DNA of 35,262 nt, taken from assembly GCF_900110555.1 (NCBI RefSeq), contig NZ_FOEE01000024.1:1-35262 (forward strand), in the 5' to 3' direction. The translations under genes were made by a program, and so were the position numbers. Below are positions 23,991 through 32,355 of this stretch, one piece after another. This DNA comes from Trujillonella endophytica (GTDB lineage Bacteria > Actinomycetota > Actinomycetes > Mycobacteriales > Geodermatophilaceae). Position 1 is the first letter of the stretch. The number at the start of each line of letters is the position of its first letter. The notes beneath the pieces were generated by a model. That model had not been told where the DNA came from. It ran no database searches and saw nothing but the letters and a program-made list of their open reading frames with translations.

Positions 23991-24006
23991 CGTTCCACGT
24001 GGAACG
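23991..24006. promoter_or_regulatory. parS-like palindrome (candidate ParB binding site)
   Basis: CGTTCCACGTGGAACG is a perfect 16-bp palindrome in the convergent intergenic gap, five bases from the end of mtnB. It matches the parS form GTTYCACGTGRAAC with C/G at the variable symmetric pair; the actinobacterial form I know best has T/A there. parS sites seed ParB spreading for chromosome segregation and cluster near the replication origin. It cannot be a promoter operator, because both flanking genes run toward it. Identity is inferred from sequence only. Confidence 0.55.
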
Positions 24007-24011
24007 CGGCG

Positions 24012-24674
24012 TCAGCGGGCGCCGACCGAGCCCCCCGGCCGCGTCTCGGACGCGAAGGTCATCAGGAACTCGACGATCTCCGTGTGGTGCCGGGCCTGCG
24101 TCAGGTCCCGGCCCCACGCGTACATGCCGTGCCGGGCCACGATGAACGCCGGCACCTGGCCGTCCCACCGCGGCTCCCAGGCCGCGGCGATCTCGTCCAT
24201 GTCCTGGCTGTTGGGGACGACGGGGATGGTCACCGTCTCGTCGTGGGCCTTCCGGCCGATGCCCTTGAGCATCTCCAGGTCCCGCAGCGGCAGGCCGTCG
24301 GGGTACCAGTGGCCGGCCAGGACCGCCGCCATGCAGTGCACGTGCACGATCGCGTCGGCTCCGGCGTGCGCGGCGATCCGGGCGTGCAGCGCGGCCTCGG
24401 CCGACGGCGGCAGGTCCGGGTTCGGCTGGTCGGGCACGGCCCGGCCCCGCTCGTCGACCACGACGACGTCGCCGCTGGTCAGCTCCCCCTTGTCCAGGCC
24501 GCTGACGGTCACCGCCAGCCGCAGCGGGTCGCGGGTGAGGACCACCGACAGGTTGCCGGAGGTGCCGCGCATCCAGCCCATCCCCGCAAAGCGCGCGGAC
24601 TCCGCGGCCAGCGCCCGCCCGGCGGCCTCCAGTGCGCTACGGGGGATGCCGCCCGCCTGCACCAGCCCGGTCAC
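24012..24674 (-). CDS. mtnB: Methylthioribulose-1-phosphate dehydratase
   Basis: A 220-residue class II aldolase-fold enzyme that dehydrates 5-methylthioribulose-1-phosphate to the diketo intermediate. It shows the phosphate and substrate motif MRGTSGNLSV (35-44), SAEAALH (91-97), zinc ligands H111 and H113 in HVHCMA, and H182 in ARHGMYAWG. The GTG start overlaps the mtnC stop by 4 bp (GTGA). It is the last gene of the long minus-strand salvage operon. Related aldolases (fuculose- or 5-deoxyribulose-phosphate type) share the fold, but mtnC directly before it and mtnD in the locus favour MtnB. Confidence 0.9.
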   Translation of the reverse strand: MTGLVQAGGIPRSALEAAGRALAAESARFAGMGWMRGTSGNLSVVLTRDPLRLAVTVSGLDKGELTSGDVVVVDERGRAVPDQPNPDLPPSAEAALHARIAAHAGADAIVHVHCMAAVLAGHWYPDGLPLRDLEMLKGIGRKAHDETVTIPVVPNSQDMDEIAAAWEPRWDGQVPAFIVARHGMYAWGRDLTQARHHTEIVEFLMTFASETRPGGSVGAR

Positions 24675-25390
24675 GGGGCCGCCACCACGTCGAGCTCGGT
24701 GAAGTCCGCGACGACCGGGACGTCGCCGAAGTCGGCGCCCGCGTTGGGCTCGCCGGCCCGCCGGACGCCGACGACCTGCCAGCCGGCCTCCCGGGCGGCG
24801 AACAGCTCGGCGGGCAGGTCGGAGAGGAACAGCAGCCGGCCCGGCTCGTCCCCGAGCGCGGCGGCGATCGCGTCGTAGGAGCCCGCCTCGCGCTTGGGGC
24901 CGGCCGTCACCGTGTCGAAGTAGTCGGTGACCAGCGGGGTGAGGTCCCCGGCGGGGGCGTGCCGGAACCACGGCACCTGGCTGGCGACCGAGCCCGAGGA
25001 GAACACCGCCAGCCGCACGCCGCGCTCGTGCCAGGCGCGCAGCCGGGGCACCACGTCGTCGAAGAAGTGCGAGGAGAGCTCTCCCGCGGCATACCCCGCG
25101 GCCCAGATCTGCCCCTGCAGCGTCTTGAGCGGGGTGGCCTTCACGTCGTCGTCCATCCAGCGGTGCAGCACGTCGACCACCTCGGCGGTGCCGGCGTCCT
25201 CGCGCAGCCCGCCCTCGTCCCGGGTCCGCGCCACCGCGCCGACCACGTCCGGGTCGTCGGCGTGGGTGTCGATCCAGGGCCCGAGCCGGGGCCGGGCGTA
25301 GTCGTAGAGGGTGCCGTGGACGTAGCCGGCGGCGCCGGTGGTGCCCTCGATGTCGAGGACGACGGTGCGCGCGATCAGGCTCAGGGTCAC
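24671..25390 (-). CDS. mtnC: Enolase-phosphatase E1 (2,3-diketo-5-methylthiopentyl-1-phosphate)
   Basis: A 239-residue HAD-superfamily enzyme that both enolises and dephosphorylates the diketo intermediate to acireductone. HAD motif I is VLDIEGTT (nucleophile D13, E15), motif II is SSGS (S131-S134), motif III lysine is K166 in GPKREAGSYD, and motif IV is LLFLSDL (D191). DIEGTT is diagnostic of MtnC. GTG start 11 bases after the mtnA stop. No strong Shine-Dalgarno sequence. TAGGCT, overlapping the mtnA stop, could by chance mimic a -10 element, but co-transcription with mtnA is more likely. Confidence 0.93.
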   Translation of the reverse strand: MTLSLIARTVVLDIEGTTGAAGYVHGTLYDYARPRLGPWIDTHADDPDVVGAVARTRDEGGLREDAGTAEVVDVLHRWMDDDVKATPLKTLQGQIWAAGYAAGELSSHFFDDVVPRLRAWHERGVRLAVFSSGSVASQVPWFRHAPAGDLTPLVTDYFDTVTAGPKREAGSYDAIAAALGDEPGRLLFLSDLPAELFAAREAGWQVVGVRRAGEPNAGADFGDVPVVADFTELDVVAAP

Positions 25391-25401
25391 GGGACGCCAG
25401 C

Positions 25402-26490
25402 CTACCGAGCCGCCGGATCGGCCCCGGCGGGCTCGGGGGCCGCGTGGTACTCGGCCACCCGGGCGGGCTCGAAGACCCCCCGGTCGGTGGCGATGCGGGT
25501 CACGAAGCGCGGCGGGGTGACGTCGAAGGCCGGGTAGTGGCCGCGCTGCACCAGCGGCGAGGCCGAGCGGACGCCGAGCACCGAGAGCACCTCGTCGCCG
25601 TCCCGCTCCTCGATCTCGACATCAGCACCGGTCGGCGCCTGCGGGTCGGGCGCCTGCACCATCGCGTAGAAGGGGACGCCGAAGGCGTGCGCGGCCACCG
25701 CGTGCCCCAGCGTGCCCACCTTGTTGATCACGTGGCCGTCCATGGTCACCCGGTCGGCGGCGGTGACCAGCGCGTCGACCCGGCCGAGCGTCGAGGTGGG
25801 GGCCAGGACGGCGGCGGCCATCCCGTCGGTGATGAGCGCGACCTCCTGGCCCATCTCCACCAGCGTGTGCGCGGTGAGCCGCGCCCCCTGCAGGTAGGGC
25901 CGGGTCTCGGTGGCCACCCAGGTGTACCGGCGGCCCGCGGCGTGGGCGGCGCGGACCAGCTCGATGAGGTAGGCGTCGGCCCAGCAGTGGGTCAGCACCC
26001 GTGCGCCGTCGGGCACGAGCGCGGCGGTGTGCGCGGCCATAGCGGCGCTCCGGGCGCGGTACCCGGCGTCCAGGGCGGCGGCAGCGGCTCCGACGGCCTC
26101 CTCGAGCTCCCGGCCGCTCCGGGCGCCGGCGACGTCCGGGGTGGCCAGCAGGTCGGCGACGGCGTCGCGCACCGCGTTGTTGGTCGGCCGGGCACCGGTG
26201 AGGGCCGACCCCGCCCGCAGCAGCGCGGCCCGGGCCTCGTCCACCGGCCGGCCGGCGTGTTGGCGGGCGTCGAGCGCCAGGCCGGCCAGCGCCGCGTAGA
26301 AGGGCCCCGAGCTCTGCGTCACCATCGCGCGGATCGCCTCCGCCACCTCGGCGGCGTCCCGGGCGAGCACCCACTCCTCGCGGGCCGGGAAGACCCGCCG
26401 GTCGAGGATGGCGACGCCGTCGTCGGAGAGTCGGACGCTGTCGTCGAGCACCGGCCGGGGAAGGGGGGAGGGAACGCTCACGCCTGCCAT
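25402..26490 (-). CDS. mtnA: Methylthioribose-1-phosphate isomerase-like protein (divergent, eIF2B-related)
   Basis: A 362-residue protein of the MtnA / eIF2B-alpha-like isomerase family, expected to convert MTR-1-phosphate to methylthioribulose-1-phosphate. A candidate catalytic Cys is C169 in LTHCWADAY and the acid is D222 in ITDGMAA. TRPYLQGARLTA, NKVGTLGHAVAA and GVPFYAMVQ follow the family pattern. Two usual motifs differ. The N-terminal RGAPAIG segment is replaced by VTQSSGPFYAALAG (57-70), and the usual CNAG-type sequence reads CWAD. Gene context (mtnK before, mtnC and mtnB after) supports MtnA, but a related sugar-phosphate isomerase cannot be excluded. ATG 26490 has GGGGGAT directly upstream. 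An 83-bp gap separates it from mtnK copy 2, the largest in the operon. Confidence 0.78.
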   Translation of the reverse strand: MAGVSVPSPLPRPVLDDSVRLSDDGVAILDRRVFPAREEWVLARDAAEVAEAIRAMVTQSSGPFYAALAGLALDARQHAGRPVDEARAALLRAGSALTGARPTNNAVRDAVADLLATPDVAGARSGRELEEAVGAAAAALDAGYRARSAAMAAHTAALVPDGARVLTHCWADAYLIELVRAAHAAGRRYTWVATETRPYLQGARLTAHTLVEMGQEVALITDGMAAAVLAPTSTLGRVDALVTAADRVTMDGHVINKVGTLGHAVAAHAFGVPFYAMVQAPDPQAPTGADVEIEERDGDEVLSVLGVRSASPLVQRGHYPAFDVTPPRFVTRIATDRGVFEPARVAEYHAAPEPAGADPAAR

Positions 26491-26573
26491 GATCCCCCGG
26501 CTCGCCACGGGCAAAGTGCGCCCCGTGCCCGATCGAGGTCCGGAACGGTCCGTCCGCGCACACCGCTCGCGGG

Positions 26574-27755
26574 TCAGCGCACCAGCGCGGCCACCGCAGC
26601 GGGATCGCCGAAGGCCGGCCGGTCCAGCAGCAGGGCGCGGGCGGCGCGCAGCACCACCGCGCTCGCCGGCCCAGGGTCGGGCAGCGTCTCCAGGTCCGCG
26701 GCGTGCGAGTAGCCGGCCACCCGGCGGACCATCTCGACGGCGGCGAACCCGAGGGTGTCGTCCCACACCGACGCCAGTTGGCGGGACAGCCAGGCGTCGT
26801 CGAGGAAGCGGTCGGCCCGGCCGGGCCAGCCGGCCTGCCAGGCGGCCGTGAACGCCTCCCACAGGACGGCGGCCTGGCCGGCCCGGTCGGCGGCCTCGGC
26901 GCGGTCGCCCAGGGCCGCGCTGCGGGCGGCGGCGACCAGGGCGTTGGCCAGGTACAGCCCGAGGTCCAGGCCGATCGGGCCGACGACGGCGAACTCCGGG
27001 TCGATGACCCGCACCACGGCGGCGCCGTCCCGCTCCCCCACCATCACGCTGCCGGAGTGCAGGTCGCCGTGCACCAGCGCCTCGGCCCTGGACGCGAAGG
27101 CCCAGCGCAGCGCCGACACCTCGGTGCGCACCGCCGGGTCGGCCCGCAGCGCGGCCACCTCGGCGTCCAGCAGCGGGTGGTGGCGGTTGGCGTCGGAGGC
27201 GCCGAACGGCTCGGACAGCAGGTACTGCTCGGTGACGGCGGCGAGGACCGGGTTGACCGAGGCGGCGAGCAGCGCGGCGCGGTCGGCCGCCGTCGCGCCG
27301 GCCGCGCTGGTGGCGAAGGTGACCCGGCCGACGAGGTCGCCGACCTGGCGGGAGGTGTCGCCGAAGCCGGCGCCGTCGACCAGCGCGGTGCGCAGGACGG
27401 TGAGGTCGGAGAGGTCCTCCATCGTGAAGGCGAAGCGGCCCGGGTCGACGTCGAGCACGCGCGGCGTCTGCTCGGGGGCGAACCGGGCGAAGGTGGCCAG
27501 CGCCCGCGCCTCGACCATGGCCCGCTCGGGGCTCATCGGCGCCGAGGGCCCCAGGGCACGGATCCACGGCGGCGCCTGCTTCACCGCCAGTCCCCGCGTG
27601 GCGCCGGCGGGGACGGCGACGAACACCCGGTTCATGTTGCCGTCGCCGACCTCGCGCACGGTGCCCGAGCTCCCGTCCGGGGCCAGGCCGCGGGCGACCA
27701 GGTAGGCCCAGACGTCGCCGGGCTCGAGCACCCCGGCGGCAGCCGGGCCGGTCAC
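26574..27755 (-). CDS. mtnK: S-methyl-5-thioribose kinase, copy 2 (nucleoside-type importer operon)
   Basis: A 393-residue MtnK-family kinase. It has the Gly-rich loop EVGDGNMNRVF (about 35-45), K59 in LAVKQAPP, the catalytic loop HGDLHSGS (H229, D231) and the metal segment IDPEFAVVGPIGLDLGLYLAN, the classical MtnK form. It differs clearly from copy 1 in the plus-strand operon, so the pair is not a recent duplication. GTG start overlaps the nucleoside hydrolase stop by 4 bp. Placed between a nucleoside hydrolase and MtnA, it would phosphorylate MTR released inside the cell. Confidence 0.92.
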   Translation of the reverse strand: MTGPAAAGVLEPGDVWAYLVARGLAPDGSSGTVREVGDGNMNRVFVAVPAGATRGLAVKQAPPWIRALGPSAPMSPERAMVEARALATFARFAPEQTPRVLDVDPGRFAFTMEDLSDLTVLRTALVDGAGFGDTSRQVGDLVGRVTFATSAAGATAADRAALLAASVNPVLAAVTEQYLLSEPFGASDANRHHPLLDAEVAALRADPAVRTEVSALRWAFASRAEALVHGDLHSGSVMVGERDGAAVVRVIDPEFAVVGPIGLDLGLYLANALVAAARSAALGDRAEAADRAGQAAVLWEAFTAAWQAGWPGRADRFLDDAWLSRQLASVWDDTLGFAAVEMVRRVAGYSHAADLETLPDPGPASAVVLRAARALLLDRPAFGDPAAVAALVR

Positions 27756-28741
27756 CGGACGCCGGCCAGGCGGCCCACGAAGTCGGCGAGGAAGCCGGCC
27801 GCGTCCACCCCGGTGACGACCGTCGTGGCCGGGGCGGTGCGCGCCTCCTCCTGGGCGAAGGGCACGGGCAGGCCGTCGGCGGTCTGCAGCAGGTGGGCGC
27901 GGGCCAGCAGCCCGTCGGGCACGACCGCGACCGGCCCGTCGATCGAGGCGGTGATCCAGCGGGGCTCGACGAGCAGCCCGGCGGTCAGGCCGTCCCAGGC
28001 CGGGGAGATCCGCCGGCCCCACGCGTACTGGTAGAAGTCCATGTAGGACTCCAGGACCGCGGCGCAGAACTCCCCCACCGGGTCGCCGCTGCGGTGCAGC
28101 GCCTGCACCGCGGCCTCGTCGACGATGGTCTGCGCGCCCGCGTTGACCCCCACCATGACCAGCTCGCTGCGCGGCGCGGCGAACACCGCCCGCGCGGCCG
28201 CCGGGTCGTTGGCGATGTTCGCGTCGACGGTCTGGGTGACGCCCACCGGCGGGAACGGCCCGGAGCCGCCCATCAGCACCGTGGAGCGGAACTTCGTCAG
28301 CACCAGCGGGTCCAGCTCGAGGGCGAGGGCGAGGTTGCTCAGCGGGCCCAGTGGCAGCAGGTCGTACTCCCCCGGGGCCGAGTCGGCCAGCTCCACCAGG
28401 TACTCCGCGGAGGTCGGGCCCACGACGGCCGGCGTCGTCCGCTGCAGCCCGAGGTCGCCCAGGCCGTCGATGCCGTGCACGTAGGAGGCGATGTGCGCCG
28501 GCCGCCCGTCGACGGGGCCCGGCGCGCCCGCGGCGACCGGCACGTCCGGCAGCCCGGCCAGGGCCAGCACGTGGCCGATGTTGCGCAGCGCGTCGTCGAC
28601 CGAGCAGTTGCCGTAGACGGACGTGACGGCGCTGATCTCGACGTCGGGCCGGCGGGCCAGCCACAGCAGGGCCAGCGCGTCGTCGATGCCGGTGTCGGTG
28701 TCGACGACGACCCGGCGCGGCGCGGGGTGGTGCTCGGTCAA
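27752..28741 (-). CDS. Nucleoside hydrolase (inosine-uridine preferring family), candidate MTA nucleosidase
   Basis: A 329-residue nucleoside hydrolase that breaks the N-glycosidic bond of a nucleoside. The calcium-binding signature DTDTGIDDA (D14, D16, D20, D21) is intact, with VLMGGSG and NIANDPAAARAVF further on. The start is a TTG (28739-28741) that overlaps the permease stop by 4 bp and has GAGGAG five bases upstream. No methylthioadenosine phosphorylase or nucleosidase gene is in the window, and this gene sits between a nucleoside-type importer and an MTR kinase. A methylthioadenosine-cleaving role is therefore the natural inference. General purine salvage is the alternative. Confidence 0.88.
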   Translation of the reverse strand: MTEHHPAPRRVVVDTDTGIDDALALLWLARRPDVEISAVTSVYGNCSVDDALRNIGHVLALAGLPDVPVAAGAPGPVDGRPAHIASYVHGIDGLGDLGLQRTTPAVVGPTSAEYLVELADSAPGEYDLLPLGPLSNLALALELDPLVLTKFRSTVLMGGSGPFPPVGVTQTVDANIANDPAAARAVFAAPRSELVMVGVNAGAQTIVDEAAVQALHRSGDPVGEFCAAVLESYMDFYQYAWGRRISPAWDGLTAGLLVEPRWITASIDGPVAVVPDGLLARAHLLQTADGLPVPFAQEEARTAPATTVVTGVDAAGFLADFVGRLAGVR

Positions 28742-29697
28742 CGGGGCTCCTCGGGGTGCAGGGCGGTCTCGGGGTGGGCGGCGCTCTCGGCGGCGACCGG
28801 GTCCGCGGCGCGCAGGCGGCGCCGGACGCGGATCCGGGAGAGCACGAGGACCACCAGGGTGACCAGGTAGGGGGCGGCGTCGGTGAGCTGCTGGGGCAGG
28901 CCGATGCCCTGCAGCCGGAAGCCCCAGGCCTCCGCGGCGCCGAACAGCAGGCAGGCACCGAGGACCCACAGCGGGCGGCTGACGGCCAGCATCACCGCAG
29001 CGACGGCCACCCAGCCGCGCCCGGCGGTCATGTTCTCGGTGAAGGCGGTGACCGTGCCCAGCGACAGCTGCGCGCCGCCCAGCCCGCACAGCGCGCCGGC
29101 GACGACCACCGTCGCCATCTGGTAGCGCGTCACCGGCACGCCCAGGCTGGTCGCGGCCTCGGGGTGCTCCCCCACCCCGCGCAGCCGCAGACCGATGGAG
29201 GTGCGGGCCAGCCACAACGACAGGACGACGGCCAGCACGAGCGCCAGGGGCACCAGCACGGTGGCGCGGCCGAGGACGGGGCCGAGGACCGGGACGCCGT
29301 CGAGCACGTCGAGGTCCGGCAGCCCGGGCAGGCCCGCCGGGGCGAAGGTGCCGGTGGCGCCGAGCGCCTCCCGCATCACGAAGCCGGTCAGCCCCAGGGC
29401 CAGCAGGTTCATCCCGACGGCGACGATGATCGGGTCGGCCCGGAAGGCGACGGCCCCGACCGCGAGGACCAGGCTGAACACCGCGGTGGCCGCGACCGCG
29501 GCGAGCACGCCCAGCCAGGGGTTGCCGCTCCACCAGCTGACCGCCACCGCGGTGAAGGCGCCCCACAGCAGCTGGCCCTCGAGCGCGATGTTGAAGACGC
29601 CGGCCCGGCCGCAGAGGGCGCCGCCGAGGGCGGCGTAGAGCACCGGCGCGGCCGAGGTGAGGACGGCGGCGACGAAGGCCAGGTTGAGGACGTCCAC
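28738..29697 (-). CDS. BMP-type nucleoside ABC importer, second permease
   Basis: A 319-residue BPD_transp_2-family permease, about 8-9 membrane helices, of the nucleoside (YufQ/BmpG-like) type. Characteristic is GRAGVFNIALEGQLLWGAF near residue 30 and RTSIGLRLRGVGEHPEAATSLGV, the ATPase-contacting loop. The start was chosen at GTG 29697, one base after the upstream stop, with GGGAGGG as Shine-Dalgarno. The frame is open to another GTG at 29712. It overlaps the nucleoside hydrolase start by 4 bp. It forms a heterodimeric channel with the next upstream gene. Confidence 0.91.
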   Translation of the reverse strand: MDVLNLAFVAAVLTSAAPVLYAALGGALCGRAGVFNIALEGQLLWGAFTAVAVSWWSGNPWLGVLAAVAATAVFSLVLAVGAVAFRADPIIVAVGMNLLALGLTGFVMREALGATGTFAPAGLPGLPDLDVLDGVPVLGPVLGRATVLVPLALVLAVVLSLWLARTSIGLRLRGVGEHPEAATSLGVPVTRYQMATVVVAGALCGLGGAQLSLGTVTAFTENMTAGRGWVAVAAVMLAVSRPLWVLGACLLFGAAEAWGFRLQGIGLPQQLTDAAPYLVTLVVLVLSRIRVRRRLRAADPVAAESAAHPETALHPEEPR

Positions 29698-29698
29698 G

Positions 29699-30769
29699 TC
29701 AGGCCCTCCCACCGGCCGCGCGCCGGGCGCGGGCGGCGATCCACCGGGTGGCCAGCACGCGTAGCGCGAGCACCAGGATCACGACCGCCTGCAGCACCTG
29801 GCCCAGCTGGCGCGGCACGTCCACGTCGCGCTCCATGCCCGCCGACCCGACCGACAGGATGGTGAACAGCGCCGCGGTGACCGGCAGCAGGGCCGGCCGG
29901 CCACCGGCCAGCAGCGCCGCGGCGACCCCGGCGAAGGTGTAGCCGGGGGCGGTCAGCGCGTCGTCGATGAAGCGGAACGGCTGACTCATCACGATCACGG
30001 CCCCGGCCAGGCCGGCGACGGCCCCCGCGGCGGCGAGCGTCCCCAGCGTCAGCCGCGGCACCGACAGCCCCCCGTAGGCGGCGAACCCGCGGTTGGCCCC
30101 GGCGACGCGGACCTCGTAGCCGACCGGAGTGCGCGCGTCGACGTAGACGGTGACCAGCAGGACGGCGAGGACGAGCACCAGCCCGGCGTTGGTGTAGCTC
30201 ATGCCCGGGAAGGCGGGCAGGTGCGCCGCGTCGGGCAGCCGGGGCGTCTGCGGGACCGGGGAGCCCTCCTGGGCCATCGGGAAGCGCACGAGGTAGGAGG
30301 TGAGCGCGACCGCCGGCGTGCTGAGCAGCAGCGTGGAGATGATGACCGGGACGCCGGCGCGGGTGGACAGCGGCGCCGAGACCGAGGCGAGCGTGCCCCC
30401 GGCGAGCATTCCCGCGACCACGCACAGCGGGAGCAGCAGCGCGGCCGGACCCGGCACGTAGAGCGCGACCGCGGCCGCGGCGATCCCGCCGGCCACCAGC
30501 TGCCCGTCGCCGCCGAGGTTGTACTCCCCCATCCGCGCGGGGATGGCGAACGCGAGCGACATCGCCAGGATCGCGGTGAACCCGGCGACGGCGAAGTCGA
30601 TGTTGCTCACGCTCAGCGCCCCGCGGAACATGGCCTCGTAGCCGAGCAGCGGGTTCACCCCGGCGGCCAGCATCACCCCGGCGCCGACGGCCGCGGCGAC
30701 GGCGACCGCGCCGAGCGGCACCAGGGCGGCGGGCGCCCCCAGCCGCAGCCGCTGTCCGAGGGCGCTCAC
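29699..30769 (-). CDS. BMP-type nucleoside ABC importer, first permease
   Basis: A 356-residue permease of the same superfamily (YufP/BmpF-like), about ten membrane helices. RMGEYNLGGDGQLVAGGIAA corresponds to the conserved N-x-G-x-G/E-GQ segment of nucleoside permeases, and TPVGYEVRVAGANRGFAAYGGL is the coupling loop. GTG start overlaps the ATPase stop by 4 bp. With the following permease it makes the transmembrane part of the importer. Confidence 0.91.
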   Translation of the reverse strand: MSALGQRLRLGAPAALVPLGAVAVAAAVGAGVMLAAGVNPLLGYEAMFRGALSVSNIDFAVAGFTAILAMSLAFAIPARMGEYNLGGDGQLVAGGIAAAAVALYVPGPAALLLPLCVVAGMLAGGTLASVSAPLSTRAGVPVIISTLLLSTPAVALTSYLVRFPMAQEGSPVPQTPRLPDAAHLPAFPGMSYTNAGLVLVLAVLLVTVYVDARTPVGYEVRVAGANRGFAAYGGLSVPRLTLGTLAAAGAVAGLAGAVIVMSQPFRFIDDALTAPGYTFAGVAAALLAGGRPALLPVTAALFTILSVGSAGMERDVDVPRQLGQVLQAVVILVLALRVLATRWIAARARRAAGGRA

Positions 30770-32355
30770 CGCTCCCCTCCCCCGCTCGCACTCCCGGCCG
30801 GGCTCCCGGCCCGGCCCGCCTGCACCATCGCCGCGCCCAGCACCTCCTCGGTGGCCTCGGCCGCGTCCAGCTCCGCCGTCACCGCGCCGTCCAGCATCAC
30901 CAGCACCCGGTCGGCCAGCGCCCGCAGCTCGGTGATCTCGTAGGACACCAGCAGCACCGCGCCGCCGCGGCTGCGGACGTCGAGCAGCAGCCGGTGGATC
31001 TCCTCGCCGGCGCCGACGTCCACGCCCTGGGTGGGCTGCTCGACCACGAGCAGGGGCGCCTCGTGGTGCAGCTCGCGGGCCAGCACCACCTTCTGCGCGT
31101 TGCCACCCGACAGCGAGCTCACCGGCACGGCGACACCGGCGGTCTTCACGCCGAGGCGGCGGACCAGCTCGGCGGCCTGCGCGCGCAGCGCCCGGGGGGA
31201 GAGGCGGCCCCGGCGGCCGATCGGCGGCGTGCGGTGGTGCCCCAGCGCCAGGTTGTCGGCGACGGACAGGCTCGCGGCCGTCCCCATCCCCTGGCGGTCC
31301 TCGGGCACGTACGCGATGCCGAGCCGGCGGCGCTCCCGGACGCCGAGGCCGGCCAGGTCCCGGCCGTGCAGCCGGACGCCACCGGACTCGGGTCGGCGCA
31401 GGCCGACGACGGCCTCCACCAGCTCGCGCTGGCCGTTCCCCGAGACGCCGGCGATGCCGACCACCTCGCCGGCGGAGACCCGCAGCGAGACGTCCTGCAC
31501 CCGGCTCGCGCCGGGCGCGGCCGGCATCCGCAGGCCGTCGACCTCCAGCACCGGATCGCCGCGGACGGCGCCGCGGGGGTTGACGGCCGGGACCAGCCCG
31601 CGGCCGATCATCGCCTCGACGATCTCGCCGGCGGTGGTCTGCGCGGTGGTCAGCCGCGCGGTCACGACGCCGTCGCGCAGCACGGTCACCCGGTCGGTCA
31701 CCTCGAGCACCTCGCGGACCTTGTGGGTGACCAGCGCGACCGTCGTCCCCTGCTCGGCCATCCGGCGGACGACGACGAACAGCGAGTCGACCTCGCCGGG
31801 AGTGAGCACCGCGGTCGGCTCGTCGAGGATGAGCACCTCCGCCCGGCGGTGCAGGGCCTTCAGGATCTCCACCCGCTGGCGGACGCCGAGCGGCAGCGTG
31901 TCCACGCGGGCGGTGGGGTCGACGTCCAGGCCGATGCGGGCCGACAGCTCCGCCACCCGCTCCTGCGCGGCCCGCCGGTCCAGCACGCCGAAGCGGGCCG
32001 GCTCCGCGCGGTAGACGACGTTCTCGGCCACGGTCAGCGAGCCGAAGAGCCGGAAGTGCTGGTGCACCATCCCCAGCCCCGCGGCGATGGCGTCCAGCGG
32101 TGAGCCCAGCCGCACCTCGCGGCCGTCGCGCAGCACCTGTCCCGCGTCGGGCCGGTGCAGGCCGTAGAGCACCGACATCAGGGTGGACTTGCCCGCACCG
32201 TTCTCGCCGACGACGGCGTGCACGGTGCCGCGCTCGAGCGCCAGGTCGACCCCGTCGACGGCGAGCACGGGGCCGAAGCGCTTGGTGATGCCACGCAGCT
32301 CGGCCGCGGGGGGAGCACCCCCCGCGGCCGAGCCGACTGCCGTGCTACCGGTCAT
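30766..32355 (-). CDS. BMP-type nucleoside ABC importer ATP-binding protein
   Basis: A 529-residue double ATPase of the YufO/BmpE type. Domain 1 has Walker A GENGAGKST, signature LPLGVRQRVEILKAL and Walker B LILDEPTAVLTP. Domain 2 has a degenerate Walker A (GVSGNGQRE, no Lys-Ser/Thr), signature LSGGNAQKVVLARELH, and VVEQPTQGVDVGA, as is usual for this family. ATG at 32355 overlaps the binding-protein stop by 4 bp. A longer frame upstream is antisense-like noise inside the binding-protein gene. Confidence 0.93.
   Translation of the reverse strand: MTGSTAVGSAAGGAPPAAELRGITKRFGPVLAVDGVDLALERGTVHAVVGENGAGKSTLMSVLYGLHRPDAGQVLRDGREVRLGSPLDAIAAGLGMVHQHFRLFGSLTVAENVVYRAEPARFGVLDRRAAQERVAELSARIGLDVDPTARVDTLPLGVRQRVEILKALHRRAEVLILDEPTAVLTPGEVDSLFVVVRRMAEQGTTVALVTHKVREVLEVTDRVTVLRDGVVTARLTTAQTTAGEIVEAMIGRGLVPAVNPRGAVRGDPVLEVDGLRMPAAPGASRVQDVSLRVSAGEVVGIAGVSGNGQRELVEAVVGLRRPESGGVRLHGRDLAGLGVRERRRLGIAYVPEDRQGMGTAASLSVADNLALGHHRTPPIGRRGRLSPRALRAQAAELVRRLGVKTAGVAVPVSSLSGGNAQKVVLARELHHEAPLLVVEQPTQGVDVGAGEEIHRLLLDVRSRGGAVLLVSYEITELRALADRVLVMLDGAVTAELDAAEATEEVLGAAMVQAGRAGSPAGSASGGGER

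Noticed and set aside
25391-25404. Separate leaderless promoter (TAGGCT) for mtnC
   Set aside because: The hexamer contains the mtnA stop codon, and the 11-bp gap favours co-transcription.
26574-28958. 794-residue kinase fusion
   Set aside because: The N-terminal part is the nucleoside hydrolase gene in another frame; the kinase starts at GTG 27755.
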